From: Mauremys mutica
Lineage: Eukaryota > Chordata > Testudines > Geoemydidae
Reading direction: 5' to 3'
Assembly (NCBI RefSeq): GCF_020497125.1
Contig: NC_059082.1
Location: 47,390,524 to 47,454,523 of the forward strand
Length of the DNA: 64,000 nt
Below are positions 22,870 to 33,810 of the stretch, piece by piece; position 1 is the stretch's first letter, and the number at the start of each line of letters is the position of its first letter. The notes beneath the pieces are model-generated. The model did not search any database and was not told the origin of the DNA. It saw nothing but the letters and a program-made list of their open reading frames with translations. A program made the position numbers and the translations under genes.

Positions 22870-23120
22870 GGGAAGGGTGATCTAGTCTAGTGGATAGGAT
22901 CCTGGGACTAGGAGACTTAGGTTCAGCTTCTGGCTCAGCTGTACACTTCCTTTGTGACCTTAAGCAAATAATTTAATCCACCCTGCGCCCCATTTCCCCA
23001 TTGATCAAACAGTGGCTAGATAACACATCCCACTCTCACAGGGCTGTTGCGAGGATAAAATTCTTTAATGATTGTGAGGTGCTCAGGTTCTATGGGTATG
23101 TGGGCCATATACAAACCCAG
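22870..23120 (+). mobile_element. MIR-type SINE
   Basis: A tRNA-like head (AGTCTAGTGGATAGGATCC, TTAGGTTCAGCTTCTGGCTC) is followed by a core (CCCCATTTCCCCATTGATC) and an L2-like tail (CACAGGGCTGTTGCGAGGAT, TTGTGAGGTGCTCAGG). Confidence 0.7.
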
Positions 23121-23263
23121 ACAAATGAATGTGAAATGGGTTTTACACACTGAAGGAAATCTTGATCAGATCCATCCACCAAAAAGATCTTACCCAACAA
23201 ACATGCCAGCTTCTGGGCTGACAGTCACTGTGACTGGGGCAGTGTCTCTGGCATACCTCAGTA

Positions 23264-23290
23264 TTTAATTTAATTTAATTTAATTTAACA
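23264..23290. repeat. (TTTAA)n microsatellite
   Basis: About five TTTAA units in tandem. Confidence 0.9.
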
Positions 23291-23782
23291 CCAATTTAAC
23301 AACAGTATCCTTCTGTGTGCATCTCTCCTCTGGCTCCTTTCTACTCACAAGCTTTCCCCCAGGACTTGTTCCACCTTAAACTTCTTCTGCTGCTGATTTA
23401 TTATCAGACAAGAGCATAATAATGGACCATGCCACCGCTTTCAGATTGGACTCATTTTCTATGGATTCCAACAGATTGACTTCTTTCAGTATCATTTCAT
23501 GGCTTGAAGGCTCTGAATCCAGATTGCAGCCTCCTTTTCCCTAACCCCAACCCCCTTCCCTTTCTTTCTTTCATCTAAATTTACAATCCCTCATTTCCAT
23601 TTTGCTCCACCCTCTCTCTAGAGACTTTGTTCTCTTGCCTGTATCATTGCATTGAAATTGTTCCATGTTTATTTCAAACATTTTGGCGGGCTATCACTCC
23701 AATGGAAACTTAATTAATTGCAGGGCTTGTGGACCTGGGACAATAGCATCTGAAAAAAATAAAATCATTGGGAACAGCTTTT

Positions 23783-23784
23783 GA

Positions 23785-23835
<51 letters not shown>
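23783..23835. repeat. (GAAA)n microsatellite
   Basis: About thirteen uninterrupted GAAA units, likely length-polymorphic. Apart from this and the TTTAA tract, 23121-24600 shows no supported feature. Confidence 0.95.
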
Positions 23836-24599
23836 GAGTTTTATGTTATGCCGGTGAACTAATAACAGCAACAACTGGGTAATGAGGAACGTATTCCTTG
23901 TATGTTTTCAGAGCTCTTAACAAACCTGTAATGCAATTCTATTGCGTTGCTACAGACAAAAAAAGGGTTGGCTCAGATACACAGTGGGCCAAACTCTGAA
24001 GTTCTAAGTCAGGCGAAAATCCTGTTATAAAGTTAGATGATCAAATTATAAGAAGCTTTCTTAAGATTATACACAGCTCCATTGGCTTCATGCTCTGAAT
24101 AAGGATGGAGTAAAAACTGAGCAGGGACATCAAATTTGGCCCTTTTTGCATAATTTGATATTACTTAACTTATATTGTAAATACCATTTATAATTCAAAC
24201 AACCTGCATCCTGATTAGATCTACCCAAGCTGGCATTTCCTGTTTAGCTCACCTCAAAACCACAGATTTGACAATCACATTTTCCAAGATAAATATTAGT
24301 CCTAGGGAGGTCAGATCCTATGTGCAAAAGGCTCATTGATTCAGTGTATTATTCATATTGTGCATATGTGTAATAGAAAGGGGTTTGTTTACAAGTTGTT
24401 TTCATGTATATTTTACCATTTAATCAATCAGCAGTATATATATTTCCCAAAACCCTTCTCAAAAATTAAACATCCTCCTTCCCTCAAATCACTGTGCACA
24501 CCAGCAGCTGTCTGTGTGCTGAACTCCTCGCATCTGGATAACAATCACTTCAAATCAGCTTTTTCATTCTTTTTTTTCTGTTTCATTATATTGTTCTCA

Positions 24600-25067
24600 A
24601 ATTCTAGTTGTTAATAGGGAAAGGGAGCCCACCTCGCATCCTTCTCTCGGCTCCGATTGGCTGAAAGTTTCCGAGCCTTGTTCCGATTGGAGAATCACAA
24701 ATCATCTCCCTCCCCCCCCCCGCCGCGCATTCACTCCTTAGTCCGCCGTCGTTGAATTTGACCAGCAATCTGTGGACACCTTAGACAATTTCACTATAAG
24801 CCTCTTGGTCACTTTCATCTCCACTGCTTTTCCCCTGGATCTGAATTACAGCATCACTCCGCACTAGCAGGAGGAAAGAGGGAAATCCTGCTATGCATCC
24901 TGACAACTTTTGCGGCGGAGGCCTGGGGAGATGGATGGCGGAGACATGCAGGCGTTAATTCCCCACGCACATTCCAGCATGGTGTCTGTTGGAGAAGGAT
25001 TTACACTAGTCGCTGGCATTTGATTCCTCTTCCTTCTGCTTTCTTGAGAGACGAGATCTCCGAGAAG
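24600..25067 (+). promoter_or_regulatory. METRN: METRN promoter and 5' UTR region
   Basis: Two inverted CCAAT boxes, each CGATTGG, lie at 24654-24660 and 24684-24690, exactly 30 bp apart, in a GC-rich stretch about 400 bp upstream of the METRN start codon. CCAAT boxes of this kind bind NF-Y. A C-rich run and GCCGCGC follow at 24712-24728. No TATA box is evident. Several ATGs lie between here and the METRN start (for example 24931, 24952, 24979), so upstream reading frames are possible if transcription starts near 24700. The transcription start itself cannot be fixed from sequence alone. Confidence 0.55.
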
Positions 25068-25156
25068 ATGCCTTTGGTGCTGTGGGCTTTTTGTCTTGGT
25101 GTCCTGGATACGGTCCTTTGCAGTTACTCAGAAGACCAGTGCAGCTGGAGGGGGAG
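25068..25156 (+). CDS. METRN: Meteorin (METRN), exon 1: signal peptide and first cysteine
   Basis: METRN encodes meteorin, a small secreted factor known in mammals to promote glial differentiation and axon extension. This exon holds the ATG and 29 codons plus two bases. MPLVLWAFCLGVLDTVLCS is a hydrophobic signal peptide (residues 1 to about 19), followed by the mature start YSEDQCSWRG, which matches the conserved meteorin N-terminus. Cys25 is the first of ten family cysteines. The exon ends GGGGGAG/GTACGG, a phase 2 donor. Joined to the exon at 33320 it reads CSWRGSGLSQESGSVEQ, which fits METRN better than the paralogue METRNL. The whole protein is 297 residues, close to the usual ~290. Intron 1 is 8163 bp and full of repeats. 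Confidence 0.9.
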
Positions 25157-26550
25157 GTACGGACTTCGGTCCTCAATTAAAAATATGTAACCATTGGCAA
25201 GGATCACCAGAGATCGCACTGTGCTAAATGTGCCCTATTGTGGGAAAGTATCTGCTTTGTCCAGAAACTCAGATAACTTTCAGTTAATAATGCAGCCTCA
25301 GATCCTCCAGCCCCATTGTCTGCAGTGGGAATTTGGATGGCTGGATGGATATTAATGAATAAAAGGCTGGGGCAGGAGAGTTTACGGTGTCACTCTAAGA
25401 AAGGAGCTGGTGGATGGGGTAGCGCATGTTCTGGCTGAGCTGCTATAAATATCAAGAGAGGGGGCCTGATTTTGTTCGTACTTATCCTGGTGTCAATCAG
25501 GAGTAAACCCACTGAAGTCAATGGTGTAAAGGAGAGGAGCTTTTAACCAGAAGTTTGCATTCTTCTTACTAACCTGTGCTCAGGGAAATATTGAATTTCC
25601 ACTTTATGTTTGAGAAAAGGAAAATTCCAATTCTTATGGCTGCCGTTTTTAGTCAATTGAGTTTAACTTTCACAGAGCCTCTGGGGAAAATAGATTGCTT
25701 TCCCCTAAGGAGGTGATGGTTTGGGTTCTGTCCCCCATCCCCTGATTGCTATCAGAGGGGGAAAGTATCTCCCTCAAAGCTAGCTAGGTGAAAGCTTACA
25801 AAGTTTTAGCTTAAATCCAATCTGGGAGAACAACATCCATCCTCCCAAACCGTGTCTCTGTGAGCGGCAGCATCTTGTGTCCTCCGGCAGAGGTTATGGT
25901 CTCTGCACCACATAAACTCTCCCGCTGGCTACCCCAGCTTCTCTGTGCTCCGTAGTGGTGGGTTTTACTTGGTGTGCTGATTGTTTTATTGCATCCTAGG
26001 GCTGCAGGCTTCTTATTGTTTCTTTGCAAGGTGGAGGTAGGGGAGAAAGGAGTAAAGAAGTGGAAGCGCGGGAGTTTGTTTACTTTTTCTCATCTTTATG
26101 GCATGTCCCCTTGGAAGATCAAAACTGCCCCCTAGAATACTCCCTGCAGTGTTACAGGGACAAGTGAGAGTTACAGACCTCTGCCACTTGCAGTTTCTTG
26201 ATTCCCTGTTCTCTCCACCCTGTTTTGCACTTCATAATATTAGTAGTGAACCAATAAAATCGGATGTAGCAGTAGCTGATCCTTTCCAAATACACCATAC
26301 TGCCTGCTTTCATAGGAAAATAACTCGAGTGAAAGCCTCAATAAAAAGCCTCTGAGCAGCCTGCTTTAATACATGAGCCAAATTGCTCTTTGACAGGATT
26401 TTGTTGGGAGGTTGCAGAACTCCCAGGCCAAGGAGCCATTTAAAACCACAAACATTGTTCAGATCTGAGAGCAAAGCAAGGTTTGTCAAGCAGTTACTGT
26501 AAGAGCCCTGGGGCTTGGAACACCTTTTCATTGTGTGGGTACAGTGCCTA

Positions 26551-26673
26551 TAGGGTGACCAGACAGCAAATGTGAAAAATCAGGACAGTGGGTGAGGGGT
26601 AATAGGAGCCTATATAAGAAAACAACCCAAAAATCAGGACTGTCCCTATATAACCAGGACATGTGTCACCCTA
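26551..26673. mobile_element. 123-bp hAT-like MITE in METRN intron 1
   Basis: The ends TAGGGTGACCAGACAGC and, reverse-complemented, TAGGGTGACACATGTCC are inverted repeats. The flanks AGTGCCTA (26543-26550) and AGTGCTTA (26674-26681) form an 8-bp duplication with one mismatch. The interior is also self-complementary around AAAAATCAGGACTGTCCC. Confidence 0.8.
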
Positions 26674-26767
26674 AGTGCTTAGGACAGTGGGGCCCAACTG
26701 AGGCCTCCAAGCCATGCTGCAGTACCAACATGGAAGGAGGCTGGATTGCCATCTGTCTTGGATGGTT

Positions 26768-26855
26768 TAGATGCAACAAATCCTGCATCTTGGTAGGGGG
26801 TTAGACTATCTGACCCTTGCGGTTCCTTTGAAACCTATGGTTCTATATGATGAGA
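26768..26855 (+). mobile_element. CR1 3' end fragment
   Basis: GGTAGGGGGTTAGACTATCT and GGTTCCTTTGAAACCTATGG followed by TTCTATATGATG match the CR1 3' end. Confidence 0.6.
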
Positions 26856-27153
26856 GACAACCCAACTGCTGTGAAAATGCCTTTGTAGAAAAGAGAGCTA
26901 GACCTACAGATGGCAGCACCATGGGCACTTTAAAAAACATCCCCAAGTGGCAGCATCTGTTTCTCAGTGTTTTTGCCTATGTGCAGTTCTACAGATGAGT
27001 TAACTACAAAGGAGCAAAAAGTCGGCCAAGTGACTGTCACTGGTTCAGTTTGGATTAAAGACCTATGCCCTTCCACCTCCTGCTGAGACTTTTGCTTGCT
27101 TACCAGTGCAATAGTGCAGAGAATGGAGAAGTATTCATATTGCTACACTCTTA

Positions 27154-27926
27154 GGGTATGGCTACACTTACAAATCTGCAGTGCTGGTGGTTGCAGCACT
27201 GGTCATCCAGCTGTGCAGGGCCAGCGCTGGTGTGTGGCCACACTCACAGCTGGTGTGTGGCCACATTTGCAGCGCTGTTGGGAGTGATGCATTATGGGTA
27301 GCTATCCCAGCATTCAAGTGGCAGCAACGTGCTTTTCAAAAGAGGGGGGTGGGGTGGTGCATAGTGTGACAGGGAGCAGGCGAGAGAGAGAGAGTGGATT
27401 TTTGGAGCCAACACTGTGTGTTACCTTCCTGCCTTGAAAAATCAGAACATGTTCCCCATCCCTTACCCTTAACTCTTAACTGCAAACAGCCTGCAGCCAA
27501 TGGACTCCCTCTCTCCCCTCTGCCCCGTTTCTGTCAAGCAAACACTCACTCCCTGCCTGCCTCATTATCTCATTTGATTGTTCACAGATTGATCACAGCA
27601 AACAGGAGCTGTGTTTGTAGATAAGCAGCTCCGGGATCAACGAGCTACGGAGCTCCGAGTTCATAACAAAACAAAGAGAGTAATTTATAAAAGCATTCTG
27701 GGATATCTGCTAATACCCTGGAGGCCAATAACAGCACTGGTGTGTGGCCACACTTGATGAGCAGCGCTGGATCACCAGCGCTGCAATCTTTATTCCCCCA
27801 TGCTGAGCCAGGTGTACGGCCAGCGCTGCAGCCAGGGAGTTGCAGCGCTGGATGTGCCCTGCAGGTGTGGACACTTACTAATTGCAGCGCTGGAAAGCCT
27901 CCACCAGCGCTGCAACTCACAAGTGT
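27154..27926. mobile_element. Harbinger-type MITE, right terminus truncated
   Basis: It shares the left end GGGTATGGCTACACTT and the internal GTGATGCATTATGGGTAGC and CAACGTGCTTTTCAAAAG with the MITE at 12044-12905. The right arm stops at CTCACAAGTG without the expected TAGCC... terminus and is followed by TTA, the same triplet that precedes the left end (27151-27153). The local unit CTGGTGTGTGGCCACA is repeated at 27228, 27251 and 27738. Confidence 0.7.
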
Positions 27927-28282
27927 TACTGTTCCAAAAGCTTTGGAACTACTTTGGAAAAGTTTGGCTGTTGCTTTTACAGCAGAGATTTAACACAATC
28001 AGTAGCCCCCAAAAGGTTTCCAAATAAATGACTTGGTCCCTCTTTTGGATCATATGTGAACTAGTTTTTCCTGCCAGGCTGTAACTGTGTGGATTTCAAT
28101 GTTTTGTTATGGGGCCTGGCTGCAGAGTCACAATTTTGGGGGACTAACCTGGGCAGATATATCTCTCCCTCCTTTCCCTGGTCAAAGACTCAACTTGTAT
28201 TAGAATAGAACACTGGGGAAGACTTGTTGGCTGGTAGACTGAAAGCCCTTCTAGCTTAATGTATGCACTTTCTCAAACTACT

Positions 28283-28325
28283 CAGAGTTGGGCTGGGTCA
28301 GTACTTGGACAGGAGACCCCATTTA
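28283..28325 (+). repeat. 5S-rRNA-like repeat fragment
   Basis: GGGTCAGTACTTGGACAGG and GAGACCCC match the internal promoter region of 5S rRNA, as found in 5S-derived SINEs of amniotes. Only this core is recognisable, so it is not a 5S gene. Confidence 0.45.
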
Positions 28326-29151
28326 AAAAGCCTAAAGATTATTCTTCTTTCTTAAGCCTGTTAGCACCTTTGAGATAAGATGGCAAATCAAGATCCTAGC
28401 CATTTGTTCTTATTAATGATCCCTTGACATTCTTTGTCAATATTAAGTGTGTACGGACCAAATTCCAAAGCAGGTAATTAGTGTTTGCCTTCCAAAATCT
28501 TACCTATAGTTTAAATCAGATACAGCTACAGTTTTCTGCACTTCAATTAACATCACATAGTCACACTACAACTTAGCAACTGCTGTGTTTTATATCAAAG
28601 GTATTTCAATACAGGTGTGAAGTGCTCCTTATATATCCCTGTCTGCTTTGAGTTCTTTGGGTGGAAAGAACTATAGAACAACACAGTAGTTTTATATTAT
28701 AATTCTTTTTTGTTTAAAAAACAAACAAACAGGAGGTAGAGTTTACTCTGAATGGCCTTAAATCTCTTCTTGCACAACAGGTGAGAGCAGAAGGAAAGCA
28801 GAGTAAATCCCATCTCGGATTCAGGAGAAAGCTGAGCCTTAATTTGTAAAAGACAACAGGAGCACGCAGGGGCAAGCTACCCCCAGAGCCCCCACAACCT
28901 GTCCTCCCCTGAGAGCTCCCTCTGATGGACACCTCTTAGGAGTTCGCCCAGCTGTGCGCAGCTCCAGCCTTCTCCATCGCTTCTCAGCCAAACCCCTCAG
29001 GTTCACCTTTGAGTAAGGGGAATACTATACATTGACATTTATTCTGGAAGGAAAGACTTGCTGACCAGGGCCCCATGCAGACTCCCTGTACTGAGCTCCT
29101 GTCATTTCAGTTAGGAAAGCAAAAGCCAGGAGACAAAAAAAGCTCCTGAGT

Positions 29152-29235
29152 GGTGTGTGAGGCCTGGGATATGCAGGGGATCAGACTAGATGATCTGGTG
29201 GCCACTTCCGGCCCCAAACTCAATGATTATGACAA
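29152..29235 (+). mobile_element. CR1 3' end fragment
   Basis: GGCCTGGGATATGCAGGGGA and TCAGACTAGATGATCTGGTG are the CR1 3' untranslated region. Confidence 0.6.
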
Positions 29236-29689
29236 AACCTTAGGCCAACAATATCACAGAGGCCAGTGATTTGTAGGTACCTTCTAGAGGTACCTAGAAC
29301 CAGGAGGTGCTGAGCATCCACAAGTGAAATCTCTACAAGCTGTTGGGGCCCAGTAGCTCAGACAATGAGGTGCAAGATATTAGCCCCACTAAATAAAAAA
29401 ACCTGAGGGCCTTCCCTCACAATCAGAGGCCAGGCTTGAAAATTCTGGCCATGGGAGGGAGGCCAGGCAGCCAAAAAGAGGAGAGGTCCTAGGAAAAGAG
29501 GAGCTGCATGTCCGTTTCTTGGGAGGATCAGGCATAATTTGGATAAAGAAGAGCATGAGACGTCCAGGCCTGGAGCCTGGTATGCCATGTATTCAAGCTT
29601 AGTGGTGGCTTTGGTTGGGAGATGCTGTTATAATAGGCATTCCAAACCCATTGGGATAGGAGCAGCTTCATTTCCTGGAGCCTTTGAAC

Positions 29690-29765
29690 CTCATAATGCT
29701 GCATCTTGGCAGGGGGTTAGACTAGCTGACTCTTGCAGTCCCTTCTAGCCTAGGATTCTATGATT
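29690..29765 (+). mobile_element. CR1 3' end fragment
   Basis: GGCAGGGGGTTAGACTAGCT, CCCTTCTAGCCTAGG and ATTCTATGATT match the CR1 terminus. Confidence 0.65.
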
Positions 29766-29939
29766 GTCATGCTGTTTCTGCAGCGAGGTAGAGAAAGGGG
29801 CCCTCAGCTCTGCGTTTGTGTCTGAACTTCACCAAAGCATCAGGGTGTCTGGAGCCCCAGAGAAAAATGGGGAATAGCTATGAAGTTTGGAAGGGGGGGT
29901 GGATTTAGGGATCCAAGGTCTGATTCAGGTCCATCTCCA

Positions 29940-30655
29940 CCTGGAACATTAATGATCTGGAGGACGGCGTGGACTGCACTCTCAGCAAGTTTGCAGATGA
30001 CACTAAACTGGGAGGAGTGGTAGATACGCTGGAGGGTAGGGATAGGATACAGAGGAACCTAGACAAATTAGAGGACTGGGCCAAAAGAAACCTGATGAGG
30101 TTCAATAAGGACAAGTGCAGAGTCCTGCACTTAGGACGGAAGAATCCCATTCACTGTTACAGACTAGGGACCGAATGGCTAGGAAGCAGTTCTGCAGAAA
30201 AGGACCTAGGGGTTACAGTGGACGAGAAGCGGGATATGAGTCAACAGTGTGCCCTTGTTGCCAAGAAGGCTAACGGCATTTTGGGCTGTATAAGTAGGGG
30301 TACTGCCAGCAGATCGAGGGACGTGATCATTCCCCTCTATTTGACATTGATGAGGCCTCATCTGGAGTACTGTGTCCAGTTTTGGGCCCCACACTACAAG
30401 AAGGATGTGGAAAAATTGGGAAGAGTCCAGCAGAGGGCAACAAAAATGATTAGGGGGCTGGAGCACATGACCTACGAGGAGAGGCTGAGGGAACTGGGAT
30501 TGTTTAGTCTGCAGAAAAGAAGAATGAGGGGGGATTTGATAGCTGCTTTCAACTACCTGAAAGGGGGTTCCAAAGAGGATGGATCTAGACTGTTCTCAGT
30601 GGTACCTGATGTCAGAACAAGGTCTCAAGTTGCAGTGGGGGAGGTTTAGGTTGGA
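29940..30655 (+). pseudogene. CR1 ORF2 fragment: reverse transcriptase C-terminal half, copy 1
   Basis: The open frame 29969-30649 encodes the later part of a CR1 reverse transcriptase. The catalytic block is [19 protein letters not shown], then [72 protein letters not shown] and [20 protein letters not shown]. It is truncated on the 5' side before the catalytic block. It also lacks the ORF2 C-terminus and 3' untranslated region, because it passes at 30655 straight into a second CR1 fragment in the same orientation. A short deletion near 30625 shifts the frame. Confidence 0.85.
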
Positions 30656-32128
30656 TAACCAGCTCTCTGTGGAGAAAGAAGTAGTTCTGGACTATTTAGA
30701 AAAGCTGGACGAGTACAAGTCCATGGGTCCGGATGCACTGCATCCGAGGGTGCTAAAGGAGTTGGCCGATGAGATTGCAGAGCCATTAGCCATTATCTTT
30801 GAAAAATCATGGCGATCGGGGGAGGTCCCGGATGACTGGAAAAAGGCTAATGTAGTGCCCATCTTTAAAAAAGGGAAGAAGGAAGATCCAGGGAACTACA
30901 GGCCAGTCAGTCTCACCTCAGTCCCTGGAAAAATCATGGAACAGGTCCTCAAGGAATCAATTCTGAATCACTTAAAGGAGGAGAAACTGATCAGGAACAG
31001 TTAGCATGGATTCACCAAGGGCAACTCATGCCTGACTAATCTAATTGCCTTCTATGATGAGATAACCGGCTCTGTGGATGAGGGGAAAGCAATGGATGTG
31101 CTATTTCTGGACTTTAGCAAAGCTTTTGATACAGTCTCCCACAGTATTCTTGCCAGCAAGTTAAAGAAGTATGTGCTGGATGAATGGACGGTAAGGTGGA
31201 TAGAAAACTGGCTAGATGGTCGGGCTCAACGGGTAGTGATCAATGGTTCCATGTCTAGTTGGCAGCCGGTATCAAGTGGAGTGCCCCAAGGGTCGGTGCT
31301 GGGGCCGGTTTTGTTCAATATCTTCATTAACGATCTGGAGGATGATGTGGACTGCACCCTTAGCAAGTTTGCAGATGACACTAAACTGGGAGGAGTGGTT
31401 GATACGCTGGAGGGTAGGGATAGGATACAGAGGGACCTAGACAAATTAGAGGATTGGGCCAAAAGAAATATGATGAGGTTCAACAAGGACAAGTGCAGAG
31501 TCCTGCACTTAGGACGGAAGAATCCCATGCACTGCTACAGATTAGGGACCGAATGGCTGGGCAGCAGTTCTGCAGAAAAGGACCTAGGGGTTACGGTGGA
31601 TGAAAAGCTGAATATGAGTCAACAGTGTGCCCTTGTTGCCAAGAAGGCTAATAGCATTTTGGGTTGTATAAGTAGGGGCATTTCCAGCAGATTGAGGGAC
31701 GTGATCATTCCCCTCTATTCAGCACTGGTGAGGCCTCATTTGGAGTACTGTGTCCAGTTTTGGGCCCCACACTACAAGAAGGATGTGGATAAATTGGAGA
31801 GAGTCCAGCGGAGGGCAACAAAAATGATTAGGGGTCTGGAGCACATGACTTATGAGAAGAGAACAAGGAGTAATGGTCTCAAGTTGCAGAGGGGGAGGTT
31901 TAGGTTGGACATTAGGAAAAACTTTTTCACTAGTAGGGTGGTGAAGAACTGGAATGGGTTACCTAGGGAGGTGGTGGAATCTCCTTCCTTAGAGGTTTTT
32001 AAGGTCAGGCTTGACAAAGCCCTGGCTGGGATGATTTAGTTGGGAATTGGTCCTGCTTTGAGCAGGGGGTTGGACTAGATGACCTCCTGAGGTCCCTTCC
32101 AACCCTGATATTCTATGATTCTGTGATT
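30656..32128 (+). pseudogene. CR1 ORF2 fragment: reverse transcriptase to 3' end, copy 2
   Basis: This fragment begins at SVEKEVVLDYLEKL and carries most reverse transcriptase blocks: [51 protein letters not shown] and [10 protein letters not shown], through to [15 protein letters not shown] and a stop at about 32038. An in-frame TAG (31003-31005) sits where HGFTKG should be preceded by a glutamine. About 150 bp are deleted after HMTYEK. The 3' untranslated region (GGTTGGACTAGATGACCTCC) and terminal ATTCTATGATT repeats are present. Its C-terminal region duplicates copy 1 immediately upstream, about 95% identical by eye. Confidence 0.88.
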
Positions 32129-32309
32129 TCCAAGCTGGTTGCACAGTAATTGAGCAGGCTGCTCCATGAGGAAGGAGCAAGTAGGCATGAAGCCAGCCCA
32201 GAACTGGAGGAGGAAGACAGGAGGAGCAGTCAGGAGAGTGTTCAGCCTGACTCTTTGTTACAAGCCATGCTCCCACATTCTAGGTCCGTCATGGAGTGCC
32301 CCAGTCACT

Positions 32310-32406
32310 AAGACCCAGATCCTGCAAGGGAGTTAAGCGCTTAATTCCCACTCAAATCAATGGGATGTAAGCACCTAACTTAAATACTTTGGAGGATCAG
32401 GGCCCA
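32310..32406. repeat. Palindromic MITE-like repeat
   Basis: AGACCCAGATCCTGCAAGG pairs loosely with TTGGAGGATCAGGGCCC around the central CTCAAATCAATGGGATG, the same architecture as the palindrome at 14165. Confidence 0.5.
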
Positions 32407-32558
32407 GTCCTACTCCCAAGGCTCTTGGGCATGTGGGGTCAGAGCCGGTAGCTGTGGCCATTGGATGCTAGTTTAATCTACTGCATGGCGGGGCCATTGG
32501 GAGATGAAGTGGCCCTGGAGCATGCTGGGATAGAGAGCCTTGTGCCAAAGGGCTAGTA

Positions 32559-33278
32559 TAGTGGTTCTCGACCCGGGGCCTGGGGCCACATGCAGCCCAG
32601 TTAGCATACAGCTGTGGCCCAGCTCAGCTGTGTGCTAAAGGCCACCCACATCCAGAGACTGCCAGGTTCCCGGCGCGGAGGGATCTGGGCTGCCCCACCA
32701 CTTAGCACAGCAGGGTCAGGGTATGAACTGCCATTCTGCCCCGCATGGCGGGAGTCTGGAGTTTGGGCTGCCAGCCGGCCCCACGGGGTCAGGAGCCTGG
32801 GGCAGCTGCCTGGCCCTACAAACTCTAGGGTCCAGGGCAGTTATGGGGTGGGGATCCAGGGTCGGGGCAGCCAGCCCACCTTGTGTGGTGGGGATCGCGG
32901 CAGCCAGCCCACCCCATGCAGCAGGGGTCCGGGGTCGGGGTAGGCAGCCGGCTTCGTGAGCTCTGGGGTCCAGGGCAGACAGCCGGCCCTGGTCCAGGGA
33001 AGCTGTGCGGCAGGGGTCCAGGGCGGAGGTCCGGCTTGCTCTGCGGGGTCCAGGGCTGCCGGCCCGGCCCCACAAGCTCCAAGGTTCAGGGCAGCCGTGT
33101 GGCAGGAATCTGGGGCAGCCGCGCGGCAAGGGTCTGGGGCGGGCAGCTGGCCCCACGCGGAAGGGGTCCAGGTCGGGGTCCGGGCTGCCGCTGCCCTGCC
33201 ACCCGGCCCCTGCGGCCCAGCTAACACATTGTGGGCCACATATGCAGCTCACAATGTGTAATAAGTTGAGAACCACTG
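32559..33278. mobile_element. Non-autonomous hAT ending 41 bp before METRN exon 2
   Basis: The ends TAGTGGTTCTCGACC and, reverse-complemented, CAGTGGTTCTCAACTT are inverted repeats. GGCTAGTA (32551-32558) and GGCTAGCA (33279-33286) form the 8-bp duplication with one mismatch. GC-rich internal repeats (GGGGTCCAGGGC units) dominate. It ends 41 bp upstream of METRN exon 2, close to the polypyrimidine tract. Confidence 0.82.
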
Positions 33279-33319
33279 GGCTAGCACTATGGTAACATTA
33301 ATTTGTTCTCCCCTTGCAG

Positions 33320-33747
33320 TGGCCTGTCCCAGGAATCAGGCAGCGTGGAGCAGATCTCACTACACTGTGCTGAGGGCTCACTGGAGTGGCTGTACCCAGC
33401 TGGGGCTTTACGCCTCAGCCTCTCCCCCCGCCTCCCCATGAGCACTGCAGCCAAAGGGAAGAGCCCCAGACAGGTCACCACCTGTATCAAGCCCTCCAGC
33501 ACCTTCCGAGGAGCTCAGATCTATCTGGAGAGGAATGGGATCCTGGAGCTGTTGCTGTCTGAGGCAGATGCATCCCTCCGCCCCAGGGTGCACTGCTTCA
33601 CCTGGCAGCCCCAGGAGAAAGTAGCACTGTTCCTTCAGTCTACCCTGCACCAGGACATCAGCCGTCGGATCGCTGCCTTCCGCTATGAGCTGCGGGGAGA
33701 CTGGAACTCACGCCTCTCACTGACCTCCAGCAATCTCAGCATGGAAG
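33320..33747 (+). CDS. METRN: Meteorin (METRN), exon 2
   Basis: The acceptor CTCCCCTTGCAG precedes 33320 and the donor GTAAAT follows 33747. It completes residue 30 and encodes residues 31-172 plus one base. Family landmarks are SLHCAEGSLEWLYPAGALRL, TTCIKPSSTFRGAQIYLER, VHCFTWQPQEKVALFLQST and HQDISRRIAAFRYELRGDW. Cysteines 2-4 of the family are here. The WLYPAGALRL and HQDISRR blocks are near-invariant in vertebrate METRN. No stop or frameshift interrupts it, and the sequence looks under purifying selection compared with the surrounding repeats. Intron 2 (phase 1) is 7570 bp. Confidence 0.95.
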
Positions 33748-33810
33748 GTAAATAACCAGTGGCATGGCTCCACAGGGTGCAAATGTAACATTAACAGACC
33801 CTGGTCATCT

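Noticed and set aside
24600..25067. Upstream open reading frames as regulators of METRN
   Set aside because: ATGs exist but the transcription start is unknown, so I could not tell whether they are transcribed.
28283..28325. A functional 5S rRNA gene
   Set aside because: Only ~40 bp resemble 5S; both flanks fail to match.
33303..33755. Reading METRN exon 2 as a stand-alone 150-codon gene
   Set aside because: The apparent start lies in the intron before the CAG acceptor, and the stop lies in the intron after the GT donor.
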